From NCBI GenBank assembly GCA_910584115.1, contig CAJTYN010000156.1, positions 1 to 7,112 on the forward strand: a DNA stretch of 7,112 nucleotides, written 5' to 3'. Shown here one piece after another: positions 1 to 5,615 of the stretch; position 1 is the first letter of the stretch; each line of letters opens with the position of its first letter. Under the pieces are notes generated by a model, which had not been told where the DNA came from, made no database searches, and saw nothing but the letters and a program-made list of their open reading frames with translations. Made by a program: the position numbers and the translations under genes. The stretch is from an uncultured Lachnospiraceae bacterium. GTDB lineage: Bacteria > Bacillota > Clostridia > Lachnospirales > Lachnospiraceae.

Positions 1-153
1 GAGGTCATCATTCAAGTGTTCCCCCGTTTCCCATCTCCTGGTGTTCTGGAGTACGTCGCCATAATACGCCCGCTCCGTGATCTCCTCATCCCAGATGCCG
101 GGCCGGGTCTCCTTCGTCTCACCGTAGCCGATCATCCCATAAAATCTCGCCAT
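1..153 (-). CDS. Head-closure / head-tail connector-like protein, N-terminal part (runs off the left edge)
   Basis: The first 51 codons are open, beginning MARFYGMIGYGETKETRPG and continuing with WDEEITERAYYGDV and NTRRWE. This opening, an ARFYG-IGY start followed by ETRPG, an EEITER block and YYGDV-NTRR, is what I know from small proteins encoded just after the major capsid gene in Firmicutes siphophages, annotated as head closure or head-tail connector components. In such phages they sit at the neck between portal and tail. The start is set by a ribosome site in the repeated motif ending ATTCAAAATG. The gene begins 19 bases after the capsid gene stop, so the two are almost certainly co-transcribed. 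The C-terminal part lies outside the window, so length and fold cannot be checked. The family assignment is from remembered sequence resemblance. Confidence 0.75.
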   Translation of the reverse strand, partial: MARFYGMIGYGETKETRPGIWDEEITERAYYGDVLQNTRRWETGEHLNDDL

Positions 154-170
154 TTTGAATATTTCCTCTT
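151..170 (-). promoter_or_regulatory. Translation start motif, copy 1 (ribosome site plus ATTCAAAATG)
   Basis: On the minus strand this reads AAGAGGAAATATTCAAAATG. A weak purine-rich ribosome site is followed by the ATTCAAA block and the ATG of the head-closure gene. It is the most degenerate of four copies in the window. Confidence 0.7.
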
Positions 171-172
171 GA

Positions 173-2044
173 CTATCCCTGTGTCGTGCTGGATGCGGAA
201 GAAGTCTTTACCTCTTCCTCGATCGCGATCGCGGAATAGACCCTAGTGAGAGCGCCTGAACATCTCGTCTCAAGCAGAGACTTCTCCTGGTTGAAATCGA
301 TATCGAACTGGGTAAAATGCGTCACCTCGCCACCCTTAGTCGCGCCCAGGGAATAGTCTGACAGGTTCGTGATGATACCCAGGAGTTTCTTCGTCTTGCT
401 GTCTGCTGTCCTGGTCTTCCCTTCAAACTGCTCTGCCGTATAGATATTCCCGACGTTGAAGGCAGACGCCAGCTCCGACTTAGACGAATAGATACGCCGC
501 CCATTGATATCCCTTGCCAGGAGCATCACGTTCAGCAGATGAGGCGTGCAGAACAGATCCGGTGTCCCTGTGCCTTTGTAATTCTCTCTCGAATACAGGA
601 TCGTATTGATCATCGCCTCAGCATAGATATAGTTCTCACCGAAGTTCGCACCCGTGTTCGTCCCCTGCAGCTCTTTCCTCGCCGCTTCGATATCCAGATC
701 CACATGCAGCGTATATAATTCATCATCCGTCCAGATCGGTCTGATGTGTTCGCTGGCAATCTTCGCCTCGTCCCCATCCTCACGGCCGTCGCCCAGCATG
801 ATCGCAGTCGCTAATTCCTCATTGAGCATCATCCGGTCGATATTATACAGATACTGCACATAATCAAAATCCGTGATATCGATGATATCATCCCTGTGCA
901 GGGCGTTCTTTACATAGACAGTCTGCGGATCCGTCGTCCTCCTGACGAGTTTGAAATTGCCGGTCTGACTTTTCTGCTTCCCTTTCTTGTAGCCTCTCGC
1001 CCTGAGCGTGTCGATATTACGGATATCTACCTGGCTCGTCCTGATCCTGGAGATCGGGCTCTTATGTACCTTGTTCATGACCACAGAAATCCACCCCTGG
1101 TCACTGGTGATCAGCTCCGGCGCACCCGGCCTCACTTCCTTATACTCTGGGAACAGATTGTAGATATTACCATCGCCAGTCTGCACAAACCCACTGCTCA
1201 CAGCGTCGTGCTGCAGGTTATTATTCTCCGCATAGATCTTGAGCGCTGTCTGAAAACTCCCCACCTGGCTGCTCTTTGCCATGCTCACGATATCCATCTG
1301 GTCCGAATGACTCAAGATACTGTTTCCATTCTCTTTACGCTCATCCGGTTCAAACACATTATGTTTCATAGTCTCCTCTCCTCCTTCTGACCCTTCGTCT
1401 TCATCCTCATCATCTCCGCCTTCCTCCAGGGCTTTCCCGATCACGCCATACACAGCCGTCTTCTGCTTTTCTGTGAGCGTATTAAAAATATCGGCAACGG
1501 TCTCATCCCCTTCGGAAGTGCTCTTCTCCTTCTTGCTCTCTTTGGTGTCACTCTTTCCAGAACCATCTGACTCACTACCAGATGACTCTTCTGCGTGGCT
1601 CAAGAAGATCTCCTCCCCTGTATAGATGACCGCCTCATCCTCAGATGCCTCCCCATGCTGCATCACAGAGTCGATGAATGCCCCAGGATTTGCACCGGCA
1701 AGGACAAGGCTGACCTCACGGATCGCCCCGTGGAGCACATTCCCCCCTTGCTGCTTCAGCTGATTGGCATAGATGGATAAGGCGGAGACATCCCCATGCT
1801 CCACCAGCAGCTTCGCGTTCCTGCCAGACTCCGTATCATTGAACTTACAATAGGCATACACGCCGTCCTCCCGGTTCTCCAGGAGCGCGTGACCCAGGAC
1901 ATTCAACGGGTCATTGTGCTGATGGTTCCAGACCAACGGCACTGTCTGGCCGTCGTCCCCTTTAAATGCATCCTTCAGGATCGTCCTCCCGTCTGAGCAT
2001 TTAAGATTGTTCCGTGTGGCCCAGCCACTAAAATCAAACTCCAT
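173..2044 (-). CDS. Fused HK97-type prohead protease, acidic linker and major capsid protein
   Basis: This 623-residue polyprotein forms the phage head. Residues 1 to about 125 match S78/U35-type prohead proteases: the VPLVWNHQH segment holds the likely catalytic histidine (H41 or H43), VSALSIYA holds the likely serine (S90), and IREVSLVLAGANPGA holds the likely acidic residue (E110). Residues about 150-225 form a hydrophilic, Ser/Lys/Glu-rich linker containing the helix DIFNTLTEKQKTAVYGVIGK and the strongly acidic run DDEDEDEGSEGGEE; it may act as scaffold. From M226 to the end (398 residues) is an HK97-fold major capsid protein, with the usual long N-terminal arm and sections rich in aromatic and basic residues. 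In HK97 itself the protease and capsid are separate genes; fusions are known in Firmicutes phages. The start is set by an AAAGGAG site 9 bases before the ATG. A strong internal ribosome site precedes M226. Confidence 0.93.
   Translation of the reverse strand: MEFDFSGWATRNNLKCSDGRTILKDAFKGDDGQTVPLVWNHQHNDPLNVLGHALLENREDGVYAYCKFNDTESGRNAKLLVEHGDVSALSIYANQLKQQGGNVLHGAIREVSLVLAGANPGAFIDSVMQHGEASEDEAVIYTGEEIFLSHAEESSGSESDGSGKSDTKESKKEKSTSEGDETVADIFNTLTEKQKTAVYGVIGKALEEGGDDEDEDEGSEGGEETMKHNVFEPDERKENGNSILSHSDQMDIVSMAKSSQVGSFQTALKIYAENNNLQHDAVSSGFVQTGDGNIYNLFPEYKEVRPGAPELITSDQGWISVVMNKVHKSPISRIRTSQVDIRNIDTLRARGYKKGKQKSQTGNFKLVRRTTDPQTVYVKNALHRDDIIDITDFDYVQYLYNIDRMMLNEELATAIMLGDGREDGDEAKIASEHIRPIWTDDELYTLHVDLDIEAARKELQGTNTGANFGENYIYAEAMINTILYSRENYKGTGTPDLFCTPHLLNVMLLARDINGRRIYSSKSELASAFNVGNIYTAEQFEGKTRTADSKTKKLLGIITNLSDYSLGATKGGEVTHFTQFDIDFNQEKSLLETRCSGALTRVYSAIAIEEEVKTSSASSTTQG
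1367..1386 (-). promoter_or_regulatory. Internal ribosome site before the capsid domain (in-frame ATG at 1369)
   Basis: On the minus strand AAGGAGG (1386-1380) and a second GGAG (1376-1373) precede an in-frame ATG at 1369-1367, codon 226 of the fusion gene, exactly where the capsid domain begins (MKHNVFEPDERKENG). The 10-base gap from AAGGAGG to ATG matches the 9-11 base gaps of other starts in this window. The codons here spell EGGEET, so the site could be an accident of an acidic, glycine-rich linker. Its strength and exact position make a real second start plausible. Confidence 0.5.
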
Positions 2045-2060
2045 TTTGAATTTCTCCTTT
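2042..2060 (-). promoter_or_regulatory. Translation start motif, copy 2
   Basis: The minus strand reads AAAGGAGAAATTCAAAATG: a good ribosome site, the ATTCAAA block and the ATG of the protease-capsid gene. It lies directly beside the plus-strand promoter at 2069-2097. Confidence 0.75.
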
Positions 2061-2068
2061 CTTTATAC

Positions 2069-2097
2069 TTGCTTCTTTATCCCTCCCATGGTAAAAT
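2069..2097 (+). promoter_or_regulatory. Sigma-A-like promoter of the 73-aa plus-strand gene
   Basis: TTGCTT (2069-2074) and TAAAAT (2092-2097) are 17 bases apart, and TGG precedes the second box, giving an extended -10 (TGnTAAAAT). From the end of the box to the ATG is 22 bases, holding the ribosome site AAAGGAAGG. The 5033 gene has the same layout with the same 22-base distance. Confidence 0.6.
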
Positions 2098-2119
2098 CAA
2101 ACGAAAGGAAGGCGACCAT

Positions 2120-2341
2120 ATGATAGTTGAAGATACATACTTTGATATATGTCCAGCACATGACCAAAAAGTCACATTGAAAATAGGCTTTTCCAAAAAG
2201 AAGGCATCTCCAAAAGATATAGATTTTACATATGATTACATAGGTACAAATTGCGACATTACTCGTTCTGGAAAACGTTGTCCTTATGTGGAATGTCCCA
2301 TCGTTGAAGAACGGGGCCTACGACGTTCAATCCGGGAGTAA
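2120..2341 (+). CDS. Small Cys-rich protein, moron-like, opposite strand to the head genes (73 aa)
   Basis: Function unknown. The start MIVEDTYFDICPAHD was chosen over the longer reading from 2069 because a strong AAAGGAAGG site stands before it and the longer start falls inside the promoter. Cysteines at residues 11, 45, 54 and 59 plus H14 (CPAH near the start, CPYVECP near the end) could bind a metal ion; a middle block is lysine-rich. No signal peptide or membrane segment is visible. It starts about 75 bases from the capsid gene start, pointing away from it, and has its own promoter. Its last 83 bases overlap antisense with the end of the minus-strand gene at 2259-2600. By eye it is more A+T-rich than the neighbouring head genes, which fits a later insertion. 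I see no clear terminator after it. It may be a lysogen-expressed cargo gene, but nothing here shows its task. Confidence 0.65.
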   Translation: MIVEDTYFDICPAHDQKVTLKIGFSKKKASPKDIDFTYDYIGTNCDITRSGKRCPYVECPIVEERGLRRSIRE

Positions 2342-2600
2342 ACTGTGATAAGACTTGAAAATTGTGTGGGATCGGTATAGTCGGGCGATACGGATCACGC
2401 GCTGTTGATGGACACTTCTTGTTATGGGGGCATTCGTTACAAGATGTCCCTACTTTTTCAAGAAATACCGTACCATCTATCCATCCATGTAGCATATTGC
2501 GATATCCATCATAAAGATCATTCAGCCATCTGACCGTACACTCAAACTTTTCCTGCTCCGTCAGTTCCTCCACTTTTTCAGGATCTATCAGACACATCAT
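2259..2600 (-). CDS. Unknown 113-aa protein between portal and capsid genes
   Basis: I do not recognise the family. The start at 2600 (MMCLIDPEKVEEL) is preferred because GGAGGG lies 5 bases before it. An in-frame ATG at 2618 has no such site. The gene begins within the last codons of the portal gene (23-base overlap), so translation is probably coupled. Residues 1 to about 40 look helical and acidic, with a tryptophan/tyrosine-rich stretch (VRWLNDLYDGYRN). A small cysteine cluster follows, CNECPHNKKCP (C-x2-C-x5-C), which may bind zinc or iron. The tail is proline-rich. Its final 27 codons overlap antisense with the plus-strand 73-aa gene. The natural end may therefore have been lost or replaced when that gene was inserted. 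Position alone suggests a head or neck accessory role. Confidence 0.6.
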   Translation of the reverse strand: MMCLIDPEKVEELTEQEKFECTVRWLNDLYDGYRNMLHGWIDGTVFLEKVGTSCNECPHNKKCPSTARDPYRPTIPIPHNFQVLSQFTPGLNVVGPVLQRWDIPHKDNVFQNE

Positions 2601-3828
2601 CCAAACCCTCCGTTCCATGATCTACTTTTGCATCCCCATCTCCTGCCGGAGCGCTCAGATTGCTGTTCCTGAGTTCATCCGCTTTCGGATCGTCTGAAGG
2701 CTTCATACCTACGACCTGCCGTATCTCATTGGATGTCATAATCTCGTTCCTAGTAAACTTATCTGCTATCTCTGAAATCTCTGAGACTGGGACTAACTTG
2801 AATGGATCACGGAAGAACAATATAGACTGTTTCTGCGTCCTCGCCGTCTTTGTCAGGAACTTCCTCTTCATCTCGTCGACGATAGCAGAGAGTATCGGCT
2901 CGATCGTCCGGTTGTAGTAATTGAGCATCGTCTTCTCATCTGCTGTCCCGTCCAGGATACCCTGTGTGATACCCAACTGGCTGTAGAGCATACTCGTCAG
3001 GTACTCGATCTGTGCCATCAGGTTATTATCTACTGCACGGTTCAACTGAGTGATACGTTCCGTACCATCTGTATAAGCGATGCCATACTTAGAACCAGCC
3101 AATTGCATCTCGATATCTTTACGCCTGTTCTCGGCCTGCTTACGCCTTGCCTCAGTCTTGATAACATACGGAAGCTGGATGATCAGGTCTAATTTCCCAG
3201 ACCCACTCTGTTCATCGATCACATCCAACAGATTGAGTTTCCGGATCAGCCGCTGCATCGTAGAATTAGGTTCGTTGATCACTGCATACAGCGGATTTTC
3301 CACGATAGCCGACATACCCTTAGGGACGATGATATCCTCCTTCTGCCCGCTCCGATCGTTATAGATCCGGACTTTTATATCTTTGGGATACCATTCCAGG
3401 ATCTTAGCCGTCCGCATCGTGTCGATATCATAAGAGCCTGTAGATATCGGATCGATCGTGGTATCCACAGGTACGATGGCGACACATCCTTCATCCAGCA
3501 TCGACATGACCACATCCTGGATAAAAGCCCGCCCCGTCTGGTCAATGTTTGCCCCGACAGTCAGACACTCATTCAGACCCGAAGGGATGATCCCGACAAA
3601 CCGATCGTTCTCATCTAATCTGGAATGTATGATATCCACAGCAGAAGCATCCAGGGCGATACGGTTGTAGACCGAAGTCACGATCGACCGCTCATTCCCC
3701 CTGGTCATCCGGATACGGTCAGGACGGTAAGAATACCCCATCCCCATGTCCCTATAGTACCGTGTCGGATCCCTGTTCATAAAAGCATTCCAGGCATGTT
3801 TCAGCCTGGATCCAAATGCGATCTCCAT
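2578..3828 (-). CDS. Phage portal protein (HK97-like family)
   Basis: The portal is the dodecameric ring at one head vertex through which DNA is packaged and ejected. This 416-residue length is normal for the family. Recognisable stretches include RGNERSIVTSVYNRIALD (about 43-60), NIDQTGRAFIQDVVMSMLDEG (about 94-114), the central TEARRKQAENRRKDIEMQL helix (about 225-243), LTSMLYSQLGITQGILDG (about 277-294) and the C-terminal FTRNEIMTSNEIRQVVGMKP (358-377) followed by PKADELRNSN. The last is a typical portal C-terminal signature. The first 45 residues resemble portals of Lachnospiraceae prophages as I remember them. The start has AGGAGG 11 bases upstream inside repeated motif copy 3, and the upstream gene stops right at that site. 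No frame damage is seen. Confidence 0.95.
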   Translation of the reverse strand: MEIAFGSRLKHAWNAFMNRDPTRYYRDMGMGYSYRPDRIRMTRGNERSIVTSVYNRIALDASAVDIIHSRLDENDRFVGIIPSGLNECLTVGANIDQTGRAFIQDVVMSMLDEGCVAIVPVDTTIDPISTGSYDIDTMRTAKILEWYPKDIKVRIYNDRSGQKEDIIVPKGMSAIVENPLYAVINEPNSTMQRLIRKLNLLDVIDEQSGSGKLDLIIQLPYVIKTEARRKQAENRRKDIEMQLAGSKYGIAYTDGTERITQLNRAVDNNLMAQIEYLTSMLYSQLGITQGILDGTADEKTMLNYYNRTIEPILSAIVDEMKRKFLTKTARTQKQSILFFRDPFKLVPVSEISEIADKFTRNEIMTSNEIRQVVGMKPSDDPKADELRNSNLSAPAGDGDAKVDHGTEGLDDVSDRS

Positions 3829-3845
3829 TTTGAATTTTTCCTCCT
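3826..3845 (-). promoter_or_regulatory. Translation start motif, copy 3
   Basis: The minus strand reads AGGAGGAAAAATTCAAAATG, leading into the portal gene. The stop codon of the upstream 160-aa gene (TAA, 3847-3845) runs into the ribosome site, so the two genes are packed without a gap. Confidence 0.75.
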
Positions 3846-4327
3846 TATCCCTCTACCCACGCAAAATAGCGATAGGTGTATCCAGCCCGAAATAGGTACG
3901 TCGATCTTGATGATGTAAAAGTCACGACATTATCATCCACAGTCATATAATATCCCGTATCATATGCGGCGGTGGTGGCCGATAGGACATTGCTGCCAGA
4001 AATGTAGAATGACGAACGCCAGTTGGTGGGAGTCCTCACCATGAACTCAGCGCCGACCATTGACAGTTTGATATACTCGTCCTTATCAACGATCTCATCC
4101 GCAAAATACATAAATACAATGACTTTACCATTGAATGTGAGTGTCACGGGGCCAGTCGTGTCTTCTTCAAACGAAAACGTGCCTGTCTGGATAGACAGCG
4201 GCATATCTCCCCCACTCGGGATGCCGAGGATCCTCTGCGGCATATCCTGCGCATTGATGAGCCCCTCAGTTCCGGTCTTAATCCTGATAGAGTCTGCGAT
4301 CGCGGTGAGAAGATCAGTAAGACCCAT
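3845..4327 (-). CDS. Phage structural protein with fibre/adhesin-like C-terminus (160 aa)
   Basis: The N-terminus, LTDLLTAIADSIRIKTGTEG followed by INAQDMPQRILGI, is a pattern I know from many phage tail-fibre and minor structural proteins of Firmicutes, where a short helical attachment segment (LL-IADAIR-KTG) precedes an INAQDFP-I-GI motif. After a glycine-rich hinge (PSGGD, about 37-41) the rest is strand-rich, with alternating polar and aromatic residues and many Ser, Thr and Tyr, as in a small beta-sandwich or receptor-binding tip. No enzymatic motif is visible. The start overlaps the last 14 bases of the preceding fibre-like gene and has GGGGGTG before it, so translation is coupled. It probably works with that protein as a two-part fibre. 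The attachment partner in the virion cannot be told from the sequence. Confidence 0.72.
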   Translation of the reverse strand: MGLTDLLTAIADSIRIKTGTEGLINAQDMPQRILGIPSGGDMPLSIQTGTFSFEEDTTGPVTLTFNGKVIVFMYFADEIVDKDEYIKLSMVGAEFMVRTPTNWRSSFYISGSNVLSATTAAYDTGYYMTVDDNVVTFTSSRSTYLFRAGYTYRYFAWVEG

Positions 4328-4949
4328 TTAGCACACCCCCTATCTGTACATCTATGTATTCTTTTAGGGCTGTCTCAACGGTATTTGCTATGGCAGATAT
4401 CTCTTCTTCCGTAAAGTAATCGACCCCCTTGATCGGTGAACTCCCATCCGTCCCTCTGATATCATCAAGCGGCACCAGGTCCATCCAAGCACCATCCCCA
4501 ACATAACGCCACTGTATGTGAGAACCGTCATTCCTCAGTTCTATCTCCCTTGCACCATGACCATCACCTTTTGTTTTTAACAATTCTATGATCTGCTGGT
4601 ACACACTCGGTGTCGGGTCTTTTACATCCCGCCCGCTCTCATATCCAGACTCATACAGATGCACTTCCACGATCCCTGCTGTGATCAGATCCCCGGCAAA
4701 TACAGATACTGTAAAACTGTCTTTCTCCAATACTTCCCATGGCACAAGAGCTTTGCCCTGTCCGTCCAGGATCACCGCTATAGACTCGTTCATACCAGCC
4801 CCTTTGAAGAGCGCGGTCTTCGTGCCGTATCTGCTCCAGTCATCTGTCAGGAAATCAAACTCAGCATACAGATAGTTCCGACTGTTCTTGACCGGACGGA
4901 ACGTATCTGCTCTCCTTATGGTCTGGTGTCGTATGTTAAATCTCAACAT
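4314..4949 (-). CDS. Tail-fibre / upper-baseplate-like structural protein (211 aa)
   Basis: Residues about 25-105 (NYLYAEFDFLTDDW, TALFKGAG, VILDGQGKALVPWEVL, FTVSVFAGD, VEVHLYESGY) resemble the N-terminal domain of BppU-like baseplate or minor tail proteins. Then come DPTPSVYQQIIELL, the segment REIELRNDGSHIQWRYVGDG with WMDLVPLDDIRG, and finally DGSSPIKGVDYFTEEE, a hallmark of Firmicutes tail-fibre proteins, before a short C-terminal helix. The collagen-like repeats often found between these parts are absent. The first ATG is at 4949, 19 bases from the AGGAGG site, which is long. At the usual distance the codon is ATA (4958), so the true start may be MLRFNIRH at 4949 or three codons earlier at ATA. 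Its place upstream of the portal is unexpected for a tail protein, so a head-fibre role is possible. Confidence 0.78.
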   Translation of the reverse strand: MLRFNIRHQTIRRADTFRPVKNSRNYLYAEFDFLTDDWSRYGTKTALFKGAGMNESIAVILDGQGKALVPWEVLEKDSFTVSVFAGDLITAGIVEVHLYESGYESGRDVKDPTPSVYQQIIELLKTKGDGHGAREIELRNDGSHIQWRYVGDGAWMDLVPLDDIRGTDGSSPIKGVDYFTEEEISAIANTVETALKEYIDVQIGGVLNGSY

Positions 4950-4955
4950 TGTCTC

Positions 4956-4974
4956 TATTTTGAATTTTCCTCCT
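4956..4974 (-). promoter_or_regulatory. Translation start motif, copy 4, with ATA in place of ATG
   Basis: The minus strand reads AGGAGGAAAATTCAAAATA. The ribosome site and ATTCAAA block match copies 2 and 3, but the start position holds ATA (4958-4956), in frame with the downstream ATG at 4949. Confidence 0.65.
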
Positions 4975-4981
4975 TTTCTTG

Positions 4982-5010
4982 TTGTCTTCTTACATGGAAT
5001 GTGATAAAAT
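4982..5010 (+). promoter_or_regulatory. Sigma-A-like promoter of the zinc-ribbon-like gene
   Basis: TTGTCT (4982-4987) and TAAAAT (5005-5010) are 17 bases apart with TGA before the second box (extended -10). The ATG of the gene follows after 22 bases, as at 2120, with AAAGGAAGG in the leader. Confidence 0.6.
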
Positions 5011-5032
5011 CCAGATAAAGGAAGGTGATAGA

Positions 5033-5281
5033 ATGATCCTCGTAAAATGCGGCTGTAAATGTTTCTACACTTTGGATATGAACGGATTAGATAAGAATGA
5101 AAGAACATGCCCAAATTGCGGAAAAATACACAGATTTAACTCTGATACAACAGCCAAGACATTGATCCCAGGTAACCTGATCGGAGATGGTCTTGAAATA
5201 CTCTCCATTCCAGATGATGCTAAGATAAGCATTGATTTCAATATTCAGAAAACCGCTGATGACCAGTCGTTATCTACATGA
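5033..5281 (+). CDS. Small zinc-ribbon-like protein, moron-like, opposite strand (82 aa)
   Basis: Function unknown. The start MILVKCGCKCFYTLD is set by AAAGGAAGGTGA just before it; an earlier in-frame ATG lies inside the promoter. The first 40 residues hold C6, C8 and C10, then C26 and C29 in TCPNCGK, a pattern like the small treble-clef or zinc-ribbon proteins. The remaining half (AKTLIPGNLIGDGLEIL onwards) is polar with short hydrophobic strands and has no known motif to me. No signal peptide or membrane segment is seen. The gene has its own promoter and a terminator hairpin at its end. It starts 84 bases from the start of the fibre gene and points away from it. Its stop codon overlaps by 12 bases with the end of the 104-aa minus gene. 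The leader resembles that of the 73-aa gene, so the two may be under the same control. Confidence 0.7.
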   Translation: MILVKCGCKCFYTLDMNGLDKNERTCPNCGKIHRFNSDTTAKTLIPGNLIGDGLEILSIPDDAKISIDFNIQKTADDQSLST

Positions 5282-5302
5282 TGACTGGTTCATTTTATTT
5301 TT
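5262..5302 (+). terminator. Plus-strand terminator whose loop holds two convergent stop codons
   Basis: ACCAGTC (5262-5268) and GACTGGT (5283-5289) form a 7-bp stem with a 14-base loop, followed on the plus strand by TCATTTTATTTTT. This is a good intrinsic terminator for the zinc-ribbon-like gene, whose TGA is at 5279-5281. The TAA of the minus-strand gene (5272-5270) is in the same loop. On the minus strand no U-run follows, so the head-gene transcript should pass. Confidence 0.65.
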
Positions 5303-5584
5303 AAACTCGGCCGCTTTTTCAGGAATACTTTCCAGCGTTTTCAGTACATCCTCATACTCGTTTATAGCACACCTCAAACTTGAGACCATGTCATTGATCC
5401 CGGGTAACGAGATACCGATCTCAGGTCCTTTTGAAGTCTTGACCACATTTATATCGAGCATCATTTCTTGGCGATTCACCACTTGTATCATTTCATTCGC
5501 ATCTCTAAATCTAGCCTGCGCTTTTTCAAACATCTTTTCAATCTCAAAAAGACCACTTATGTTTGTATTTTTTGTTATATGCAT
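5270..5584 (-). CDS. Unknown 104-aa helical protein after the second GxKWGV-motif protein
   Basis: I do not recognise the family. The start at 5584 (MHITKNTNISGLFEIEKMF) is chosen because GGGAGG lies 6 bases before it; a longer reading from 5644 lacks a ribosome site and overlaps the previous gene. Residues about 10-30 and 65-98 look helical and amphipathic (FEIEKMFEKAQARF; INEYEDVLKTLESIPEKAAEF), with a strand-rich middle (LDINVVKTSKGPEIGISLPG). It is soluble by composition and has a single cysteine at position 74 and another near the end. It begins 31 bases after the stop of the split hydrophobic protein, in the same relative place that the likely immunity gene holds after the toxin. That makes a partner or immunity role possible, but this is inferred from position only. 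Confidence 0.7.
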   Translation of the reverse strand: MHITKNTNISGLFEIEKMFEKAQARFRDANEMIQVVNRQEMMLDINVVKTSKGPEIGISLPGINDMVSSLRCAINEYEDVLKTLESIPEKAAEFKNKMNQSSCR

Positions 5585-5615
5585 TATTCCCTCCCAAAAC
5601 AAAAACATAGTCCAG

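Noticed and set aside
896..1390. 164-codon plus-strand open frame
   Set aside because: It lies wholly antisense to the capsid part of the fusion gene, has no ribosome site at its start, and its product has no recognisable motif.
1381..1440. Short repetitive tract in the fusion gene, considered as a DNA repeat
   Set aside because: It is the codon-level result of the acidic DDEDEDEGSEGGEE linker, not a separate repeat element.
3625..3918. Plus-strand open frames opposite the portal gene
   Set aside because: The portal reading is unambiguous over the same bases; these frames lack start signals.
4659..5018. 119-codon plus-strand open frame (and a second one at 4588-4875)
   Set aside because: Both are antisense shadows of the fibre-like gene, with no ribosome site and unlikely composition.
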